A DNA stretch of 64,000 bases, from positions 62,001-126,000 of the forward strand of contig CAJTCS010000007.1 in the NCBI GenBank assembly GCA_910574995.1. Reading direction: 5' to 3'. Position numbers and translations under genes: made by a program. The DNA is from Oscillospiraceae bacterium (GTDB lineage Bacteria > Bacillota > Clostridia > Oscillospirales > Acutalibacteraceae). This document shows, one piece after another, positions 8,493 through 16,622 of this stretch. Under the pieces are notes generated by a model, which was not told the DNA's origin, made no database searches, and was given only the letters and a program-made list of their open reading frames with translations. Numbering within the stretch: the first letter of the stretch is position 1; the number at the start of each line of letters is the position of its first letter.

Positions 8493-8545
8493 AAAAGGGC
8501 CGCGCCATACCGGGGGGTGCCCCCGTTGCGGCGCGGCCCTTTTTG
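8493..8545. terminator. Bidirectional terminator between the helicase and nitroreductase genes
   Basis: Long inverted repeat AAAAGGGCCGCGCC / GGCGCGGCCCTTTTT (8493-8506 with 8530-8545). T runs on both strands serve the convergent genes. The 126 bp between it and the nitroreductase stop holds nothing else that I see. Confidence 0.85.
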
Positions 8546-8671
8546 CCTTTCCAACACTTGCCTGGGAAACCGCCAATAGGGTTTCAGGTGAAAATGGGTA
8601 TCCCCCGCGTGGAAGCCCCCTCTATCCTTCTGTTCCCCCAAAAACGGCGTTCCCCTGTTTTCAAACCCGCA

Positions 8672-9379
8672 TTACTCGCCCATCCAGTTTTTCAGGATCT
8701 CTTTAGACGAACGCTCCATTTCCAGGGCAAAGTCCGAGGTGTACTTCCGCTTGCAGAACGCGATGGCTTTTTCGTTGTCGTAATACTCGTCCAGCTCTTC
8801 TTCCGTCAGGTCGTGGTAGCCGTTCTCAAAGACGATCATCTTCTGGGGGAAGCGGCTGGTCTGCTTGCGGTCCTTCTGTATCTGGGTGGGATAGCCAAAC
8901 ACCAGCATGGATACCGGGGCCACATACTCGGGCAGGCCGAAAACCTCCTGATGGGTCTCCCACTGCTCGAGGATATCGCCGATGTAGCAGGAGCCCACCC
9001 CCAGGCTTTCCGCCGCCACGCAGGCGGCGTGGGCGGCAATGACGGTGTCGTTGGTGGCCAGGATGAAGTCGCTTAGGCGGGGCTTGGGCGCGTCGTAGCC
9101 AGCCTGCAGGAACTTCCGGTACCAGCGGCGGTAGTCGGCGCAGAACACCAGCACCAGGGGGGCGGTGGCGATGAAGGGCTGGTGGTCGCAGGTCTCAGCC
9201 AGCAGGTCTTTCAGCTTCTGGTCGGTGATGTCCAAAATGGAATAGAGCATGGAATTCCCGGCGGTGGGGGCCCGCATGGCCGCCTCCAGGATGGCTTGCT
9301 TGACGTCGGCGGGGATGTCCTTTTTTTCAAACTGGCGTACGGACTTCCGCTGCATCAGTACGCGAATGGTCTCGTTCAT
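8672..9379 (-). CDS. Nitroreductase-family FMN oxidoreductase
   Basis: 235 residues of the FMN-dependent NfsA/FRP-like nitroreductase family. Typical landmarks are RKSVRQFEKKDIP with the basic FMN-phosphate contact, AAMRAPTAGNSM, AAESLGVGSCYIGDI and a C-terminal GYP motif. It probably reduces nitro or quinone compounds using NAD(P)H; the physiological substrate cannot be read. The start at 9379 follows AAAAGGAGG; upstream in-frame ATGs lie in the promoter. The C-terminus beyond residue 185 is charged and slightly longer than in the minimal family members. Confidence 0.85.
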   Translation of the reverse strand: MNETIRVLMQRKSVRQFEKKDIPADVKQAILEAAMRAPTAGNSMLYSILDITDQKLKDLLAETCDHQPFIATAPLVLVFCADYRRWYRKFLQAGYDAPKPRLSDFILATNDTVIAAHAACVAAESLGVGSCYIGDILEQWETHQEVFGLPEYVAPVSMLVFGYPTQIQKDRKQTSRFPQKMIVFENGYHDLTEEELDEYYDNEKAIAFCKRKYTSDFALEMERSSKEILKNWMGE

Positions 9380-9416
9380 AAATGGCCTCCTTTTCATGGT
9401 CCTGCATATTTTCCCC

Positions 9417-9445
9417 ATTGTACCACACTTGGCATGGTGTTGCAA
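9417..9445 (-). promoter_or_regulatory. Promoter of the nitroreductase gene
   Basis: Minus strand TTGCAA, 17 bp, TACAAT. Confidence 0.7.
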
Positions 9446-9486
9446 ATATCAAAAAGAACAGAGGGCAAATTTTTGTGAAATCTGCA

Positions 9487-9515
9487 TTGCAAATGCGGGC
9501 AAGGTAGGGTATAAT
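9487..9515 (+). promoter_or_regulatory. Promoter of the Gfo/Idh operon
   Basis: TTGCAA, 17 bp, TATAAT, divergent from the nitroreductase promoter. It is followed by a 60-nt leader and AAGGAGAG before the ATG at 9581. Confidence 0.75.
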
Positions 9516-9580
9516 CACCGTAAAGCCCCACGGAAGCCATACACCCTCAAACTTAAATTAAGAATTAAGGAGAGTGCCCT

Positions 9581-10636
9581 ATGAAAGTTGCTGTCATTGG
9601 CTGCGGCACCATTGCAAACGCCGCCCATATCCCGTCCTACATGAAAAACCCGGAAGCGGAAATTAAGTATTTCTGCGACATCATCCCGGAACGTGCCGAA
9701 AAGGCCGTGAAGGAGTACGGCTGCGGCACGGCTGTGGCAGATTATCATGATGTGCTGGCCGACCCGGAGATCGAGGCTGTGTCCGTTTGCACGCCCAACG
9801 ATATGCACCCGGTCATCGCCATGGACGCCCTGCGGGCCGGGAAAAATGTGCTGTGCGAAAAGCCCGCCGCCCGTACCTATGCCGAAGCCCTGGAGATGCA
9901 GAAGGTCCAGCACGAGACAGGCAAGGTGCTGAACATCGGCGTGGTGAACCGATTTAACGACGGCGTCAACCGCATCAAGGAATATATCGACTCCGGCAGG
10001 CTGGGCAATATCCACCATGTATACGTCAGCTTCCGGGCCCACCGCTCCATCCCCGGCCTGGGCGGCGCGTTCACCACCAAGGCCATAGCAGGCGGCGGCG
10101 CCCTCATCGACTGGGGCGTGCACTACCTGGATATCGTCATGTACTGCTGCGGCGACCCCACGGTCCATACCGTTACCGGCGAGGCTTTCTGCAAGCTGGG
10201 CAAGGACATGGAAAATTACGTCTATAAGGACATGTGGGCGGGCCCGCCCAAGTATGACGGCGTGTACGACGTGGACGACTCTGTCACCGGCCTGATCCGC
10301 ACCTCCGGCCCGGTCATCACCTTAAACGGCGCCTGGGCCCAGAACATTGGCGTAGAGGACCGCTACATCGACTTCATGGGGGACAAGGGCGGCATCCGCC
10401 TGCAATATGGCAAGGAGTTTACCCTTTACACCGTAGAGAACGGCGCGCTGGTGGAGTTCACCCCCCAGTACACCACACGGGACATGTTCCAGAACGAGAT
10501 AGACGCTTTTGTGGACTGCGTGAAGACCGGCAAGAAGCTGCCCAGCCACATCGACACCGTCATCGTCACCGCCCAGATGATGCAGGCTATCTACGACTCT
10601 TCCGAGCAGCACAGGGAGATTGTTTTGAACGGTTAA
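9581..10636 (+). CDS. Gfo/Idh/MocA-family NAD(P)-dependent oxidoreductase
   Basis: 351 residues. A Rossmann domain (VAVIGCGTIANAAHIPSY) binds NAD(P). The family's catalytic region follows (CEKPAART with the Lys-Pro pair, about residue 94), and then the alpha/beta substrate domain containing GGGALIDWGVHYLDI (His about residue 183). Members oxidise or epimerise sugars and inositols. It is first in an operon with a Nudix protein and a TIM-barrel sugar-phosphate isomerase, so it probably acts in breakdown or interconversion of a sugar or polyol that cannot be named here. Confidence 0.9.
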   Translation: MKVAVIGCGTIANAAHIPSYMKNPEAEIKYFCDIIPERAEKAVKEYGCGTAVADYHDVLADPEIEAVSVCTPNDMHPVIAMDALRAGKNVLCEKPAARTYAEALEMQKVQHETGKVLNIGVVNRFNDGVNRIKEYIDSGRLGNIHHVYVSFRAHRSIPGLGGAFTTKAIAGGGALIDWGVHYLDIVMYCCGDPTVHTVTGEAFCKLGKDMENYVYKDMWAGPPKYDGVYDVDDSVTGLIRTSGPVITLNGAWAQNIGVEDRYIDFMGDKGGIRLQYGKEFTLYTVENGALVEFTPQYTTRDMFQNEIDAFVDCVKTGKKLPSHIDTVIVTAQMMQAIYDSSEQHREIVLNG

Positions 10637-10657
10637 AGATCCATGGGAGGTTTTATG

Positions 10658-11089
10658 ATGCCAAAAAAATTCCAGCTTACCGGAGCCAGCGTTATCGTTT
10701 ACAAGGATAACAGGATCTTATTGCAGCAGCGGCAGGACAACAAATGCTGGGGATATCCTGGCGGGAGGATTGAACTGGGGGAGGTCGTAGAGGAAGCGGC
10801 CAAGCGGGAAACTTTGGAGGAAACAGGGCTTACCGTCCATTCCCTGGAACTGTTTGGCGTGTTCTCCGGCCCGGACCTGCACCATGTCTACCCGGACGGC
10901 AACGAGGTGGATATCATCGACATTGTTTTTACCAGCAGTGATTTTTCCGGGGAACTGAAAGCCCAGGAAAGCGAGGTCCGGAACCTGAAATGGTTCGATA
11001 TGGACGCTGTCCCAGAAGAGGGGCAGATCAGCCCGCCTGTGCGCCGCCCGCTGCGCACGTTCCTGGAAGCGCACAAAAGACAACTATAA
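10658..11089 (+). CDS. Nudix hydrolase
   Basis: 143 residues. The Nudix box is complete: GGRIELGEVVEEAAKRETLE followed by ETGL (about residues 38-61), giving the Gx5Ex7REUXEEXGU pattern that binds Mg2+ and hydrolyses nucleoside diphosphates linked to another moiety. The substrate is unknown. Two adjacent ATGs (10655 and 10658) are possible; GGGAGG is 7 nt before the second. It is second in the Gfo/Idh operon with a gap of about 20 bp. It may be a house-cleaning enzyme or act on a nucleotide sugar. Confidence 0.88.
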   Translation: MPKKFQLTGASVIVYKDNRILLQQRQDNKCWGYPGGRIELGEVVEEAAKRETLEETGLTVHSLELFGVFSGPDLHHVYPDGNEVDIIDIVFTSSDFSGELKAQESEVRNLKWFDMDAVPEEGQISPPVRRPLRTFLEAHKRQL

Positions 11090-11114
11090 AAAACAACTGA
11101 TAAGGAGAACCGTT

Positions 11115-11957
11115 ATGTATCCCTTTTCTATCGGCGTAATGCTGGATTCTTTCCGCACCGACATGCTCACCGCCCTGGACAAGGCCGCGGCCCTGGGGGC
11201 CAAGGGCATCCAGGTGTACGCCACCCGGGGGGAGATGTCCCCGGAGCAGATGGACGCCCAGAAGCGGCGGGAGTTCCTGAAAGCCGTCAAAGACCACGGC
11301 CTGGTGGTTTCCGCCCTGTGCGGCGACCTGGGCAAAGGCTTTGTAAATCCGGAGCTGAACCCTGGGCTTATCGAGCAGTCCAAGCGTATCCTGGATCTTG
11401 CTAAAGATTTGGAAACAGACGTGGTCACCACACACATCGGCGTGGTGCCCGAAGACCCGGCCCACCCCCGCTATGCCGTCATGCAGGAGGCCTGCGGCCA
11501 GCTGGCGGCCTATGCGGACGGGATGCGGGCCCATTTCGCCATCGAGACCGGCCCGGAAAAGGCCGCCACCCTGAAGGGGTTCCTAGATGGGCTCCATTCC
11601 ACCGGCGTGGCCGTGAACCTGGACCCCGCCAACTTTGTCATGGTTACCGGCGACGACCCGGTACAGGCTGTGTACACCTTAAAAGACTACATCGTCCACA
11701 CCCACGCCAAGGATGGCCGCCGTTTGGCTGTCCGCGACCCAGAGGTGCTGTACGGCATGGTAGAGGCGGAAATGCTTAACGACCCCTCTTACATCGAGCT
11801 GCCCCTGGGCGAAGGGGACGTGGATTTCCCCAACTACCTGAAGGCCTTGTACGAAATTGGCTTTTCTGGCTTCCTCACCATCGAGCGGGAGGTGGGCGAC
11901 GACCCCGAGGGGGACATCGGCGCGGCGGTGCGGTTCCTGGAAAGCCATATCCGGTAA
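11115..11957 (+). CDS. Sugar phosphate isomerase/epimerase (xylose isomerase-like TIM barrel)
   Basis: 280 residues of the AP-endonuclease-2/xylose-isomerase-like TIM-barrel superfamily. Metal-site candidates are visible: THIGVVPED, AIETGPEK, NLDPANFVM, VHTHAKDG and FLTIEREVG (Glu, Asp, His, Glu). Such proteins interconvert keto and aldo sugars or inositol derivatives and often sit with Gfo/Idh dehydrogenases, as here. AAGGAGAAC lies upstream. It is the last gene of the operon; a terminator lies about 160 bp downstream. Confidence 0.88.
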   Translation: MYPFSIGVMLDSFRTDMLTALDKAAALGAKGIQVYATRGEMSPEQMDAQKRREFLKAVKDHGLVVSALCGDLGKGFVNPELNPGLIEQSKRILDLAKDLETDVVTTHIGVVPEDPAHPRYAVMQEACGQLAAYADGMRAHFAIETGPEKAATLKGFLDGLHSTGVAVNLDPANFVMVTGDDPVQAVYTLKDYIVHTHAKDGRRLAVRDPEVLYGMVEAEMLNDPSYIELPLGEGDVDFPNYLKALYEIGFSGFLTIEREVGDDPEGDIGAAVRFLESHIR

Positions 11958-12118
11958 AAGGCCCTGTGGCGGCGGGCGGATAACCAAAAACAGCTATGGC
12001 CACCCTGAACCTGGAGCTGTGCCTCCTCAACATCCCTGGGCGCCCTTTGGGGGGTGACGCCGGGCGGCAAAAGGGCAGGGGAGGGCCGGACGAATAAAAT
12101 GTTTTTATAGATTTATAT

Positions 12119-12157
12119 GGCCGCGGCCCCGTTTTTGGGCGCCGCGGCTGTTTTTTA
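12119..12157 (+). terminator. Terminator after the Gfo/Idh operon
   Basis: Stem of about 11 bp with one bulge (12119-12130 with 12137-12148) followed by TGTTTTTTATT. The surrounding gap 11958-12255 otherwise holds only a small GCGGCT/AGCCGC hairpin (12220-12236) in the leader of the next gene. Confidence 0.75.
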
Positions 12158-12255
12158 TTGGGAAACGGCTTGTAAAATGGGGCAAAGGATGGTAAAATCT
12201 TTTTTAGCCATGAAAAAATGCGGCTGGTGCAGCCGCTAAAACGGGGGGTCCATGT

Positions 12256-13152
12256 ATGGCAGAGGAAGCGCCTAAGCGCCGCGCCTTGCCTTGGCCGGGC
12301 AGGGCGGGCATACAAAAATTCCTGGTTATCAACGCGGGGGTGTTTTTACTCTCGTTGGGGGTTTACTTTTTCAAATTCCCCAATAATTTTACCACCGGGG
12401 GCGTCAGCGGCCTTTCCATCATCCTGGGCAGGCTCATCCCCATCCCGGCCCTGTCCCCGGCCATGCTGATGTCCATCATCAACCTGGCCCTGCTGGGGGT
12501 GGGGTTCCTGTTCCTGGGCACGGGCTTCGGTTTTTGGACGGCCTATTGCAGCGTCATGTTTTCCTTTGAGACCTGGCTTTTCGAGAAGCTGTTCCCCATG
12601 GACAGGCCCTTTACCGACCAGCCCCTTTTAGAGTTGTGCTTTGCCATCCTGTTGCCGGCGGTGGGCTCGGCCCTGCTGTTCAATAGCGGCGCTTCCAGCG
12701 GCGGCACGGACATTGTGGCCATGATCTTGAAAAAATATACCCCCCTTACGGATATCGGCAAGGCCCTGTTCGCCAGCGACGGCCTCATTGCCTTGTCCTC
12801 CTGTTTCCTCTTTGGCATGCAAACGGGCCTTTTTTCCCTGTTGGGCCTGTTTTTGAAGGCCTTTGTGGTGGATTCCGTGATCGAAAGCATCAACTTGTGC
12901 AAGTTCTTTGCCATTGTCACCTCCAGGCCCCAGGAGATTTGCGACTATATCATCCATGGCCTGGGCCATAGTTCTACCGTCATTGACGCCATGGGGGCCT
13001 ACACCCGGGCTGGGTGCAAGGTTGTGCTCATTGCATGCCGCCGTGGGGAGGCCGTGCGCCTGCGCCAAAAGTGCAAGGCCATAGACCCACAATGCTTCAT
13101 GTTTATCACCAATACCAGCGAGATCATCGGGAAAGGCTTCCGGACGGTCTGA
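12256..13152 (+). CDS. YitT-family membrane protein with C-terminal DUF2179 domain
   Basis: 298 residues. About five or six hydrophobic segments fill residues 20-210 (for example FLVINAGVFLLSLGVYFF and AMLMSIINLALLGVGFLFLG). They are followed by a soluble DUF2179 domain ending in AIDPQCFMFITNTSEIIGKG. The glycine-rich FTTGGVSGLS and SGASSGGTDI motifs are typical of YitT proteins. Their substrate is not established and they are widespread in Bacillota. GGGGGG precedes the ATG. The HD protein follows 46 bp downstream and may be cotranscribed. Confidence 0.88.
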   Translation: MAEEAPKRRALPWPGRAGIQKFLVINAGVFLLSLGVYFFKFPNNFTTGGVSGLSIILGRLIPIPALSPAMLMSIINLALLGVGFLFLGTGFGFWTAYCSVMFSFETWLFEKLFPMDRPFTDQPLLELCFAILLPAVGSALLFNSGASSGGTDIVAMILKKYTPLTDIGKALFASDGLIALSSCFLFGMQTGLFSLLGLFLKAFVVDSVIESINLCKFFAIVTSRPQEICDYIIHGLGHSSTVIDAMGAYTRAGCKVVLIACRRGEAVRLRQKCKAIDPQCFMFITNTSEIIGKGFRTV

Positions 13153-13198
13153 CAGGGATACGAAGAAAGTTTTGACACAGAAGGGGATGGCAGCGTAA

Positions 13199-13786
13199 AT
13201 GGAAAACCCATATAAAGAAGAGTTTGTCCGCATATTCCAGCAGCATGTGGCCCGGGAGGGTGGGGAAAAGCTGCTCTCCTGGCTTTCCGGCACAGATTTT
13301 TTCACGGCCCCAGCCAGTACCAAGTTCCACTGCGCCTGCGAGTGCGGCCTGGCGCAGCACAGCGTGAACGTGTACAAGGTGCTGCGGGAGAAGTATTTCG
13401 AAGAGGGCGACAGCGAGGAAAGCTTTGCCCTGTGCGGCCTTTTGCACGACGTGTGCAAGGCTCAGTTCTACAAAATATCTACCCGGAACGTGAAAAATGA
13501 CGAGACTGGCCAGTGGGAGAAAAAGCCTTTCTATACGGTAGAGGATGCTTTCCCTTACGGCCATGGGGAGAAGTCTGTCTACCTCATCGAGCGGTTCGTG
13601 CGCCTGAAGCCCGCCGAGGCCATGGCGGTGCGGTGGCACATGGGGGGGTTCGACGATTCGGTAAAGGGCGGCAGCTACGCCCTCAGTACCGCTTTCGACC
13701 GGTACCCCCTGGCTGTGAAACTCCATCTATCCGACCTGGAGGCCACTTACCTCCACGAGCACGGCACCTCGGAGGTCAGGCGCTGA
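13199..13786 (+). CDS. HD-domain hydrolase
   Basis: 195 residues. The metal-binding HD signature is seen as GLAQHSVNVYKVL (His) and LCGLLHDVCK (His-Asp), with a later RWHMGG and a final HLSDLEATYL. These proteins hydrolyse phosphate esters, often of nucleotides; no substrate can be assigned. AAGGGGATGG precedes the ATG. Its stop is 20 bp before the start of the ABC ATPase gene, so it may be the first gene of that transcript. Confidence 0.8.
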   Translation: MENPYKEEFVRIFQQHVAREGGEKLLSWLSGTDFFTAPASTKFHCACECGLAQHSVNVYKVLREKYFEEGDSEESFALCGLLHDVCKAQFYKISTRNVKNDETGQWEKKPFYTVEDAFPYGHGEKSVYLIERFVRLKPAEAMAVRWHMGGFDDSVKGGSYALSTAFDRYPLAVKLHLSDLEATYLHEHGTSEVRR

Positions 13787-13808
13787 ATTGCGGGAAAGGG
13801 GTGTGCGC

Positions 13809-14951
13809 ATGGACGCCATCGTGGCCTATGGCCTGACAAAGGAATATAACGGGCAGCTGGCCTTAGACGGGCTGAACCTACAGGTACCAGAGGGGACTGC
13901 CATGGCCTGCGCGGGGCGGGAAGGCTCTGGCAAGACCACGTTGATCCGTCTGTTGGCCGGGCTGTGCAGGCCCACCTCTGGGGAATGCTCTATCTATGGC
14001 ATGTCCCCGGCCCATGAGTCCGCCAAGCTCCATGGGGCGGCCGGGGTGGTGCTGGGAAGCGCGCCCCTATACGGCGGCATGACGTTGGCGGAGAACCTGC
14101 GCTTTTTTGCGGGGGTCCACAATGTAGACCAAAACGATGGGGCGGAACGTTCCTCTTTCCTGCTGCATCAGCTGGATATCTGGGAAGAGCGGGACCAAAG
14201 CGCCGGAAGCCTGCCCACCAGCGTTGCCCGCCGGGCCAGCCTGGCCCGGGCCTTGATGCACCGGCCCCGGGTGCTGTTGCTGGACGACCCAGCCCAGGGC
14301 CTGGATATGGAGACGGCCGAAGTCGTCCAGGGGCTGCTGGCATACCTTTTGGAGGAAGAAAGCCTTACCTTGCTGCTGTGTACCCAGAATATGGGTTTTG
14401 CCCAAAAGGTGTGCGGAAGCTTTACCTTGCTGCGGGAAGGGGCCATGCTGGCCCGGGGGGATTTCGACTCCCTGCGGGAAGGGGCGGGGGTATGGCCCCG
14501 GGCGGCCCTGCGGCTGGCCGAGGGGGGCAAGCCCCCCCAAGGCTTCCGCTTAGAGGGAGGCCTGTGGCAAAAGGAGATCCGCTCGGAAGAAGAGATGCCT
14601 GCCATCATCGCCCAGGCGGTGGGGGAGGGCAGAAGCCTGTACGAAGCAAAGTTGATCCGCCCCACGTTGGAGGAGGTCTACCAGGCCTATCTAGAGGGTG
14701 GGCGGAGAAGGGAGGCGCCAGCCTATGGAGAAGGGGACCGTCCAGAGCCGGAGGTACCGGCCGAAAAACCAGCCGGCCCGGCAGGGGAAGGGCCGGGACA
14801 GCCTGCGGCCTGCCCGGCCGGGTACTCCCCCCAGCCAGGGCCTGCGGCCGCCCCAGGACCACACGCCCCAGATGGGTCGTCATGCCCAGGGGATGGGGAA
14901 GCCCCCCCGGCAGGAGAGGCGGCGCTGGGGGCCACAACCCAGGGGGAGTAA
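13809..14951 (+). CDS. ABC transporter ATP-binding protein with degenerate catalytic motifs
   Basis: 380 residues. Walker A is intact (GREGSGKTT, 36-44). The LSGGQ signature region reads SLPTSVARR (134-142). Walker B is LLLDDPA, with Asp160 where the catalytic Glu normally stands. The switch His is Gln193 (CTQNM). The Q-loop region reads VLGSAP. The nucleotide-binding fold is therefore kept but hydrolysis may be weak. After about residue 300 the tail is a Pro/Gly/Ala-rich stretch of about 75 residues that overlaps the next gene in another frame. The start at 13809 fits AAAGGGG and the domain edge. Partner of the ABC-2 permease downstream; substrate unknown. Confidence 0.85.
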   Translation: MDAIVAYGLTKEYNGQLALDGLNLQVPEGTAMACAGREGSGKTTLIRLLAGLCRPTSGECSIYGMSPAHESAKLHGAAGVVLGSAPLYGGMTLAENLRFFAGVHNVDQNDGAERSSFLLHQLDIWEERDQSAGSLPTSVARRASLARALMHRPRVLLLDDPAQGLDMETAEVVQGLLAYLLEEESLTLLLCTQNMGFAQKVCGSFTLLREGAMLARGDFDSLREGAGVWPRAALRLAEGGKPPQGFRLEGGLWQKEIRSEEEMPAIIAQAVGEGRSLYEAKLIRPTLEEVYQAYLEGGRRREAPAYGEGDRPEPEVPAEKPAGPAGEGPGQPAACPAGYSPQPGPAAAPGPHAPDGSSCPGDGEAPPAGEAALGATTQGE

Positions 14952-15771
14952 ACCCTCTGGCTTTTTCACCTCTTCTGAGATCATTTTGGTAAAAAAAGAC
15001 CTGGGGGCTATCTGGGGCCGCAAGGGGGTACGGGCTTTGCTGATGCTGCTGCCTGTTTTGCTGATGGTGGCCATCCCCTTGCTGTATTTTGTGGTAATTT
15101 CCATGCTGCCCGCGGCGGATGGCGTGCGGGTGCCCCAGGGGATCCTGCGCCTTTTGCCAGATTCTGTTTCCAGCCTGGAATACCGCCCTGCCTGGATCGA
15201 GGCCTTTACCACATTGCTTTGCCCCATGCTGTTCCTGTGCATCCCCTTGCTGACAGGGGCGGTGTCGGCTTCCTGCGCTTTTGTGGGCGAGAAGGAAGAG
15301 GGCACCCTAGAGACGCTGCTGCTTACCTCTATGGAGTCCCGCTCGGTCTTCAACGTGAAGGTCAGCTGTTGCGTGCTGTTGTCCTGTTTTTTGTCCTTGG
15401 TATCCTTTGTGGCCTTTTTTGTCACCGTCACCGTGGTGGACGTGCTGACAGGCGCGCCTTTCTTCCTGCGGCTAGAGTGGCTTGTTATGGTGTTCCTGTT
15501 AATGCCGGCGCTTTCCCTGTTTTCGGTGGTGTTTGTCAGCCTGATCATTTCCCGGGTGCACAGCACGGGCGAATCCCTCCAGACCATGGGCTACCTGATC
15601 TTGCCCATCGTCCTCCTGTACCTGATGCAGTTTGCCGGGGTGTTCCCCATGAATTGGCTGGTGCTGCTGGGCCTGGCAGTGGCGGCAGCGGTAGCGGCGG
15701 TGGTCTTATACAATAGGGCGGCCAGGAACTTCCAGCCGGAAAAGCTTTTTGCCCAGCGGCAGGAGGCCTAG
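14725..15771 (+). CDS. ABC-2 type permease overlapping the ATPase gene
   Basis: 348 residues. From about residue 90 it has an ABC-2 membrane domain with about six segments (LLMLLPVLLMVAIPLLYFVV, FTTLLCPMLFLCIPLL and others) and the cytoplasmic GEKEEGTLETLLLTS motif typical of exporter permeases. The N-terminal 80 residues are basic, Pro/Gly-rich and lie in a 227-bp out-of-frame overlap with the ATPase tail. GGGAGG lies about 9 nt before the ATG at 14725. A later start is possible, but I find no well-placed ribosome site. Exported substrate unknown. Confidence 0.78.
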   Translation: MEKGTVQSRRYRPKNQPARQGKGRDSLRPARPGTPPSQGLRPPQDHTPQMGRHAQGMGKPPRQERRRWGPQPRGSKPSGFFTSSEIILVKKDLGAIWGRKGVRALLMLLPVLLMVAIPLLYFVVISMLPAADGVRVPQGILRLLPDSVSSLEYRPAWIEAFTTLLCPMLFLCIPLLTGAVSASCAFVGEKEEGTLETLLLTSMESRSVFNVKVSCCVLLSCFLSLVSFVAFFVTVTVVDVLTGAPFFLRLEWLVMVFLLMPALSLFSVVFVSLIISRVHSTGESLQTMGYLILPIVLLYLMQFAGVFPMNWLVLLGLAVAAAVAAVVLYNRAARNFQPEKLFAQRQEA

Positions 15772-15808
15772 TGGGGCGGTGCCTGGGCGCTTCCCCGGGA
15801 AATCTCTC

Positions 15809-15837
15809 TTGACAAAGGGGCCGGGATTTGCTACATT
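15809..15837 (+). promoter_or_regulatory. Promoter of the TSCPD protein gene
   Basis: TTGACA, 17 bp, TACATT. Confidence 0.75.
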
Positions 15838-15882
15838 GGATATAGCGTATGTTTTACAGACACGATAGAAAGGATGGTTTTT

Positions 15883-16131
15883 ATGGAGATCCACTATACG
15901 CCTACAGGGGTCTGTTCCCGTAAGATCGATGTTATCGTAGAAGACGGCGTCATCCGTTCGGTGCGTTTCACCGGCGGGTGCAGCGGCAACACCCAGGGTG
16001 TAGCCGCCCTGGCCCAAGGCATGAAGGTGCAAGAGTATATTGACCGCTGCAAGGATATCCGTTGCGGGGCAAAGGCCACGTCCTGTCCGGCCCAGCTGGC
16101 AGAGGCCCTGGCCCAAGCGTTGGAAGCGTAA
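15883..16131 (+). CDS. TSCPD-domain four-cysteine protein (TIGR03905 type)
   Basis: 82 residues. It has four conserved cysteines (GVCSRK, GGCSGNTQG, RCKDIRCGAKATSCP) and the C-terminal TSCPxQLA motif of the TSCPD family, which is also found at the end of class II ribonucleotide reductases. A metal or nucleotide-binding role is suspected but not established. The start at 15883 has AAAGGA at good spacing; the earlier ATG at 15874 overlaps that site. Monocistronic, with its own promoter and terminator. Confidence 0.85.
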   Translation: MEIHYTPTGVCSRKIDVIVEDGVIRSVRFTGGCSGNTQGVAALAQGMKVQEYIDRCKDIRCGAKATSCPAQLAEALAQALEA

Positions 16132-16150
16132 GCCTGGCATGGAATAGGGA

Positions 16151-16186
16151 AAGGGGCGCTGTCCTTATAGGACAGCGCCCCTTTTT
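16151..16186 (+). terminator. Terminator of the TSCPD gene
   Basis: Stem of about 15 bp (16151-16165 with 16169-16183, GGGGCGCTGTCC / GGACAGCGCCCC core) followed by TTTTT. Confidence 0.9.
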
Positions 16187-16215
16187 GGCGCCCTTATCGG
16201 GCCTGGTGGGCTTGG

Positions 16216-16359
16216 TTAGCAGCCACAGTTGCCGCAGCCGTTGCAGCCGCAGTCGTTGTTGCCGCAGCCGTTGTTAAAGCCGCCAAAGTTCCCGCAGCCA
16301 CCGCAGCACAGAAGGAGCAAGATGATGATGATGATCCAAGAGCAACCTCCGTTACACAT
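16216..16359 (-). CDS. Small Cys/Gly-rich membrane-anchored protein
   Basis: 47 residues. It starts MCNGGCSW, then a hydrophobic run IIIIILLLLCC, then a tail built of Gly, Asn and Cys with a CG every few residues (GCGNNDCGCNGCGNCGC). Similar tiny proteins are frequent in gut Oscillospirales and are often mis-named chorion high-cysteine proteins; some comparable ones belong to spore coats in other Bacillota. AAAGGAGGCG is 7 nt before the ATG at 16359, which decides the start against a much longer open frame. Its function is unknown; a spore or envelope role is a guess. Confidence 0.7.
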   Translation of the reverse strand: MCNGGCSWIIIIILLLLCCGGCGNFGGFNNGCGNNDCGCNGCGNCGC

Positions 16360-16553
16360 TGCCGAACGCCTCCTTTCGCTTGGGCGGCCCCGCCGGGGCA
16401 TCGCCCTTACACTGCTATCATATGGCAGAGGCAGGAAAGTGTTACAGGGATGAAAAGGCGAGGAAACTCTTGATTTCGCCTGTAAACAGGAGGAAATGTT
16501 TGATATCCCGCCCATATAGGCAATTGCAGGTAAATTTTTCCTGCGATATCCCC

Positions 16554-16601
16554 TTGACTTTCGTGGGAAACCTGGTATACTTAAAGTCAAAGAAAGTCAA
16601 A
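16554..16601 (+). promoter_or_regulatory. Promoter and CtsR operator of the ctsR operon
   Basis: TTGACT (16554-16559), 16 bp, TATACT (16576-16581), followed by the direct heptad repeat AGTCAAAGAAAGTCAAA (16585-16601). This matches the CtsR consensus RGTCAAANANRGTCAAA exactly. CtsR bound here would block transcription initiation. Confidence 0.92.
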
Positions 16602-16622
16602 GACAAATAGAGGTGGTCAACC

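Noticed and set aside
16360-16590. N-terminal extension of the small Cys/Gly-rich gene to 124 residues
   Set aside because: A strong ribosome site sits before the Met at 16359, and the extension runs through the ctsR promoter region.
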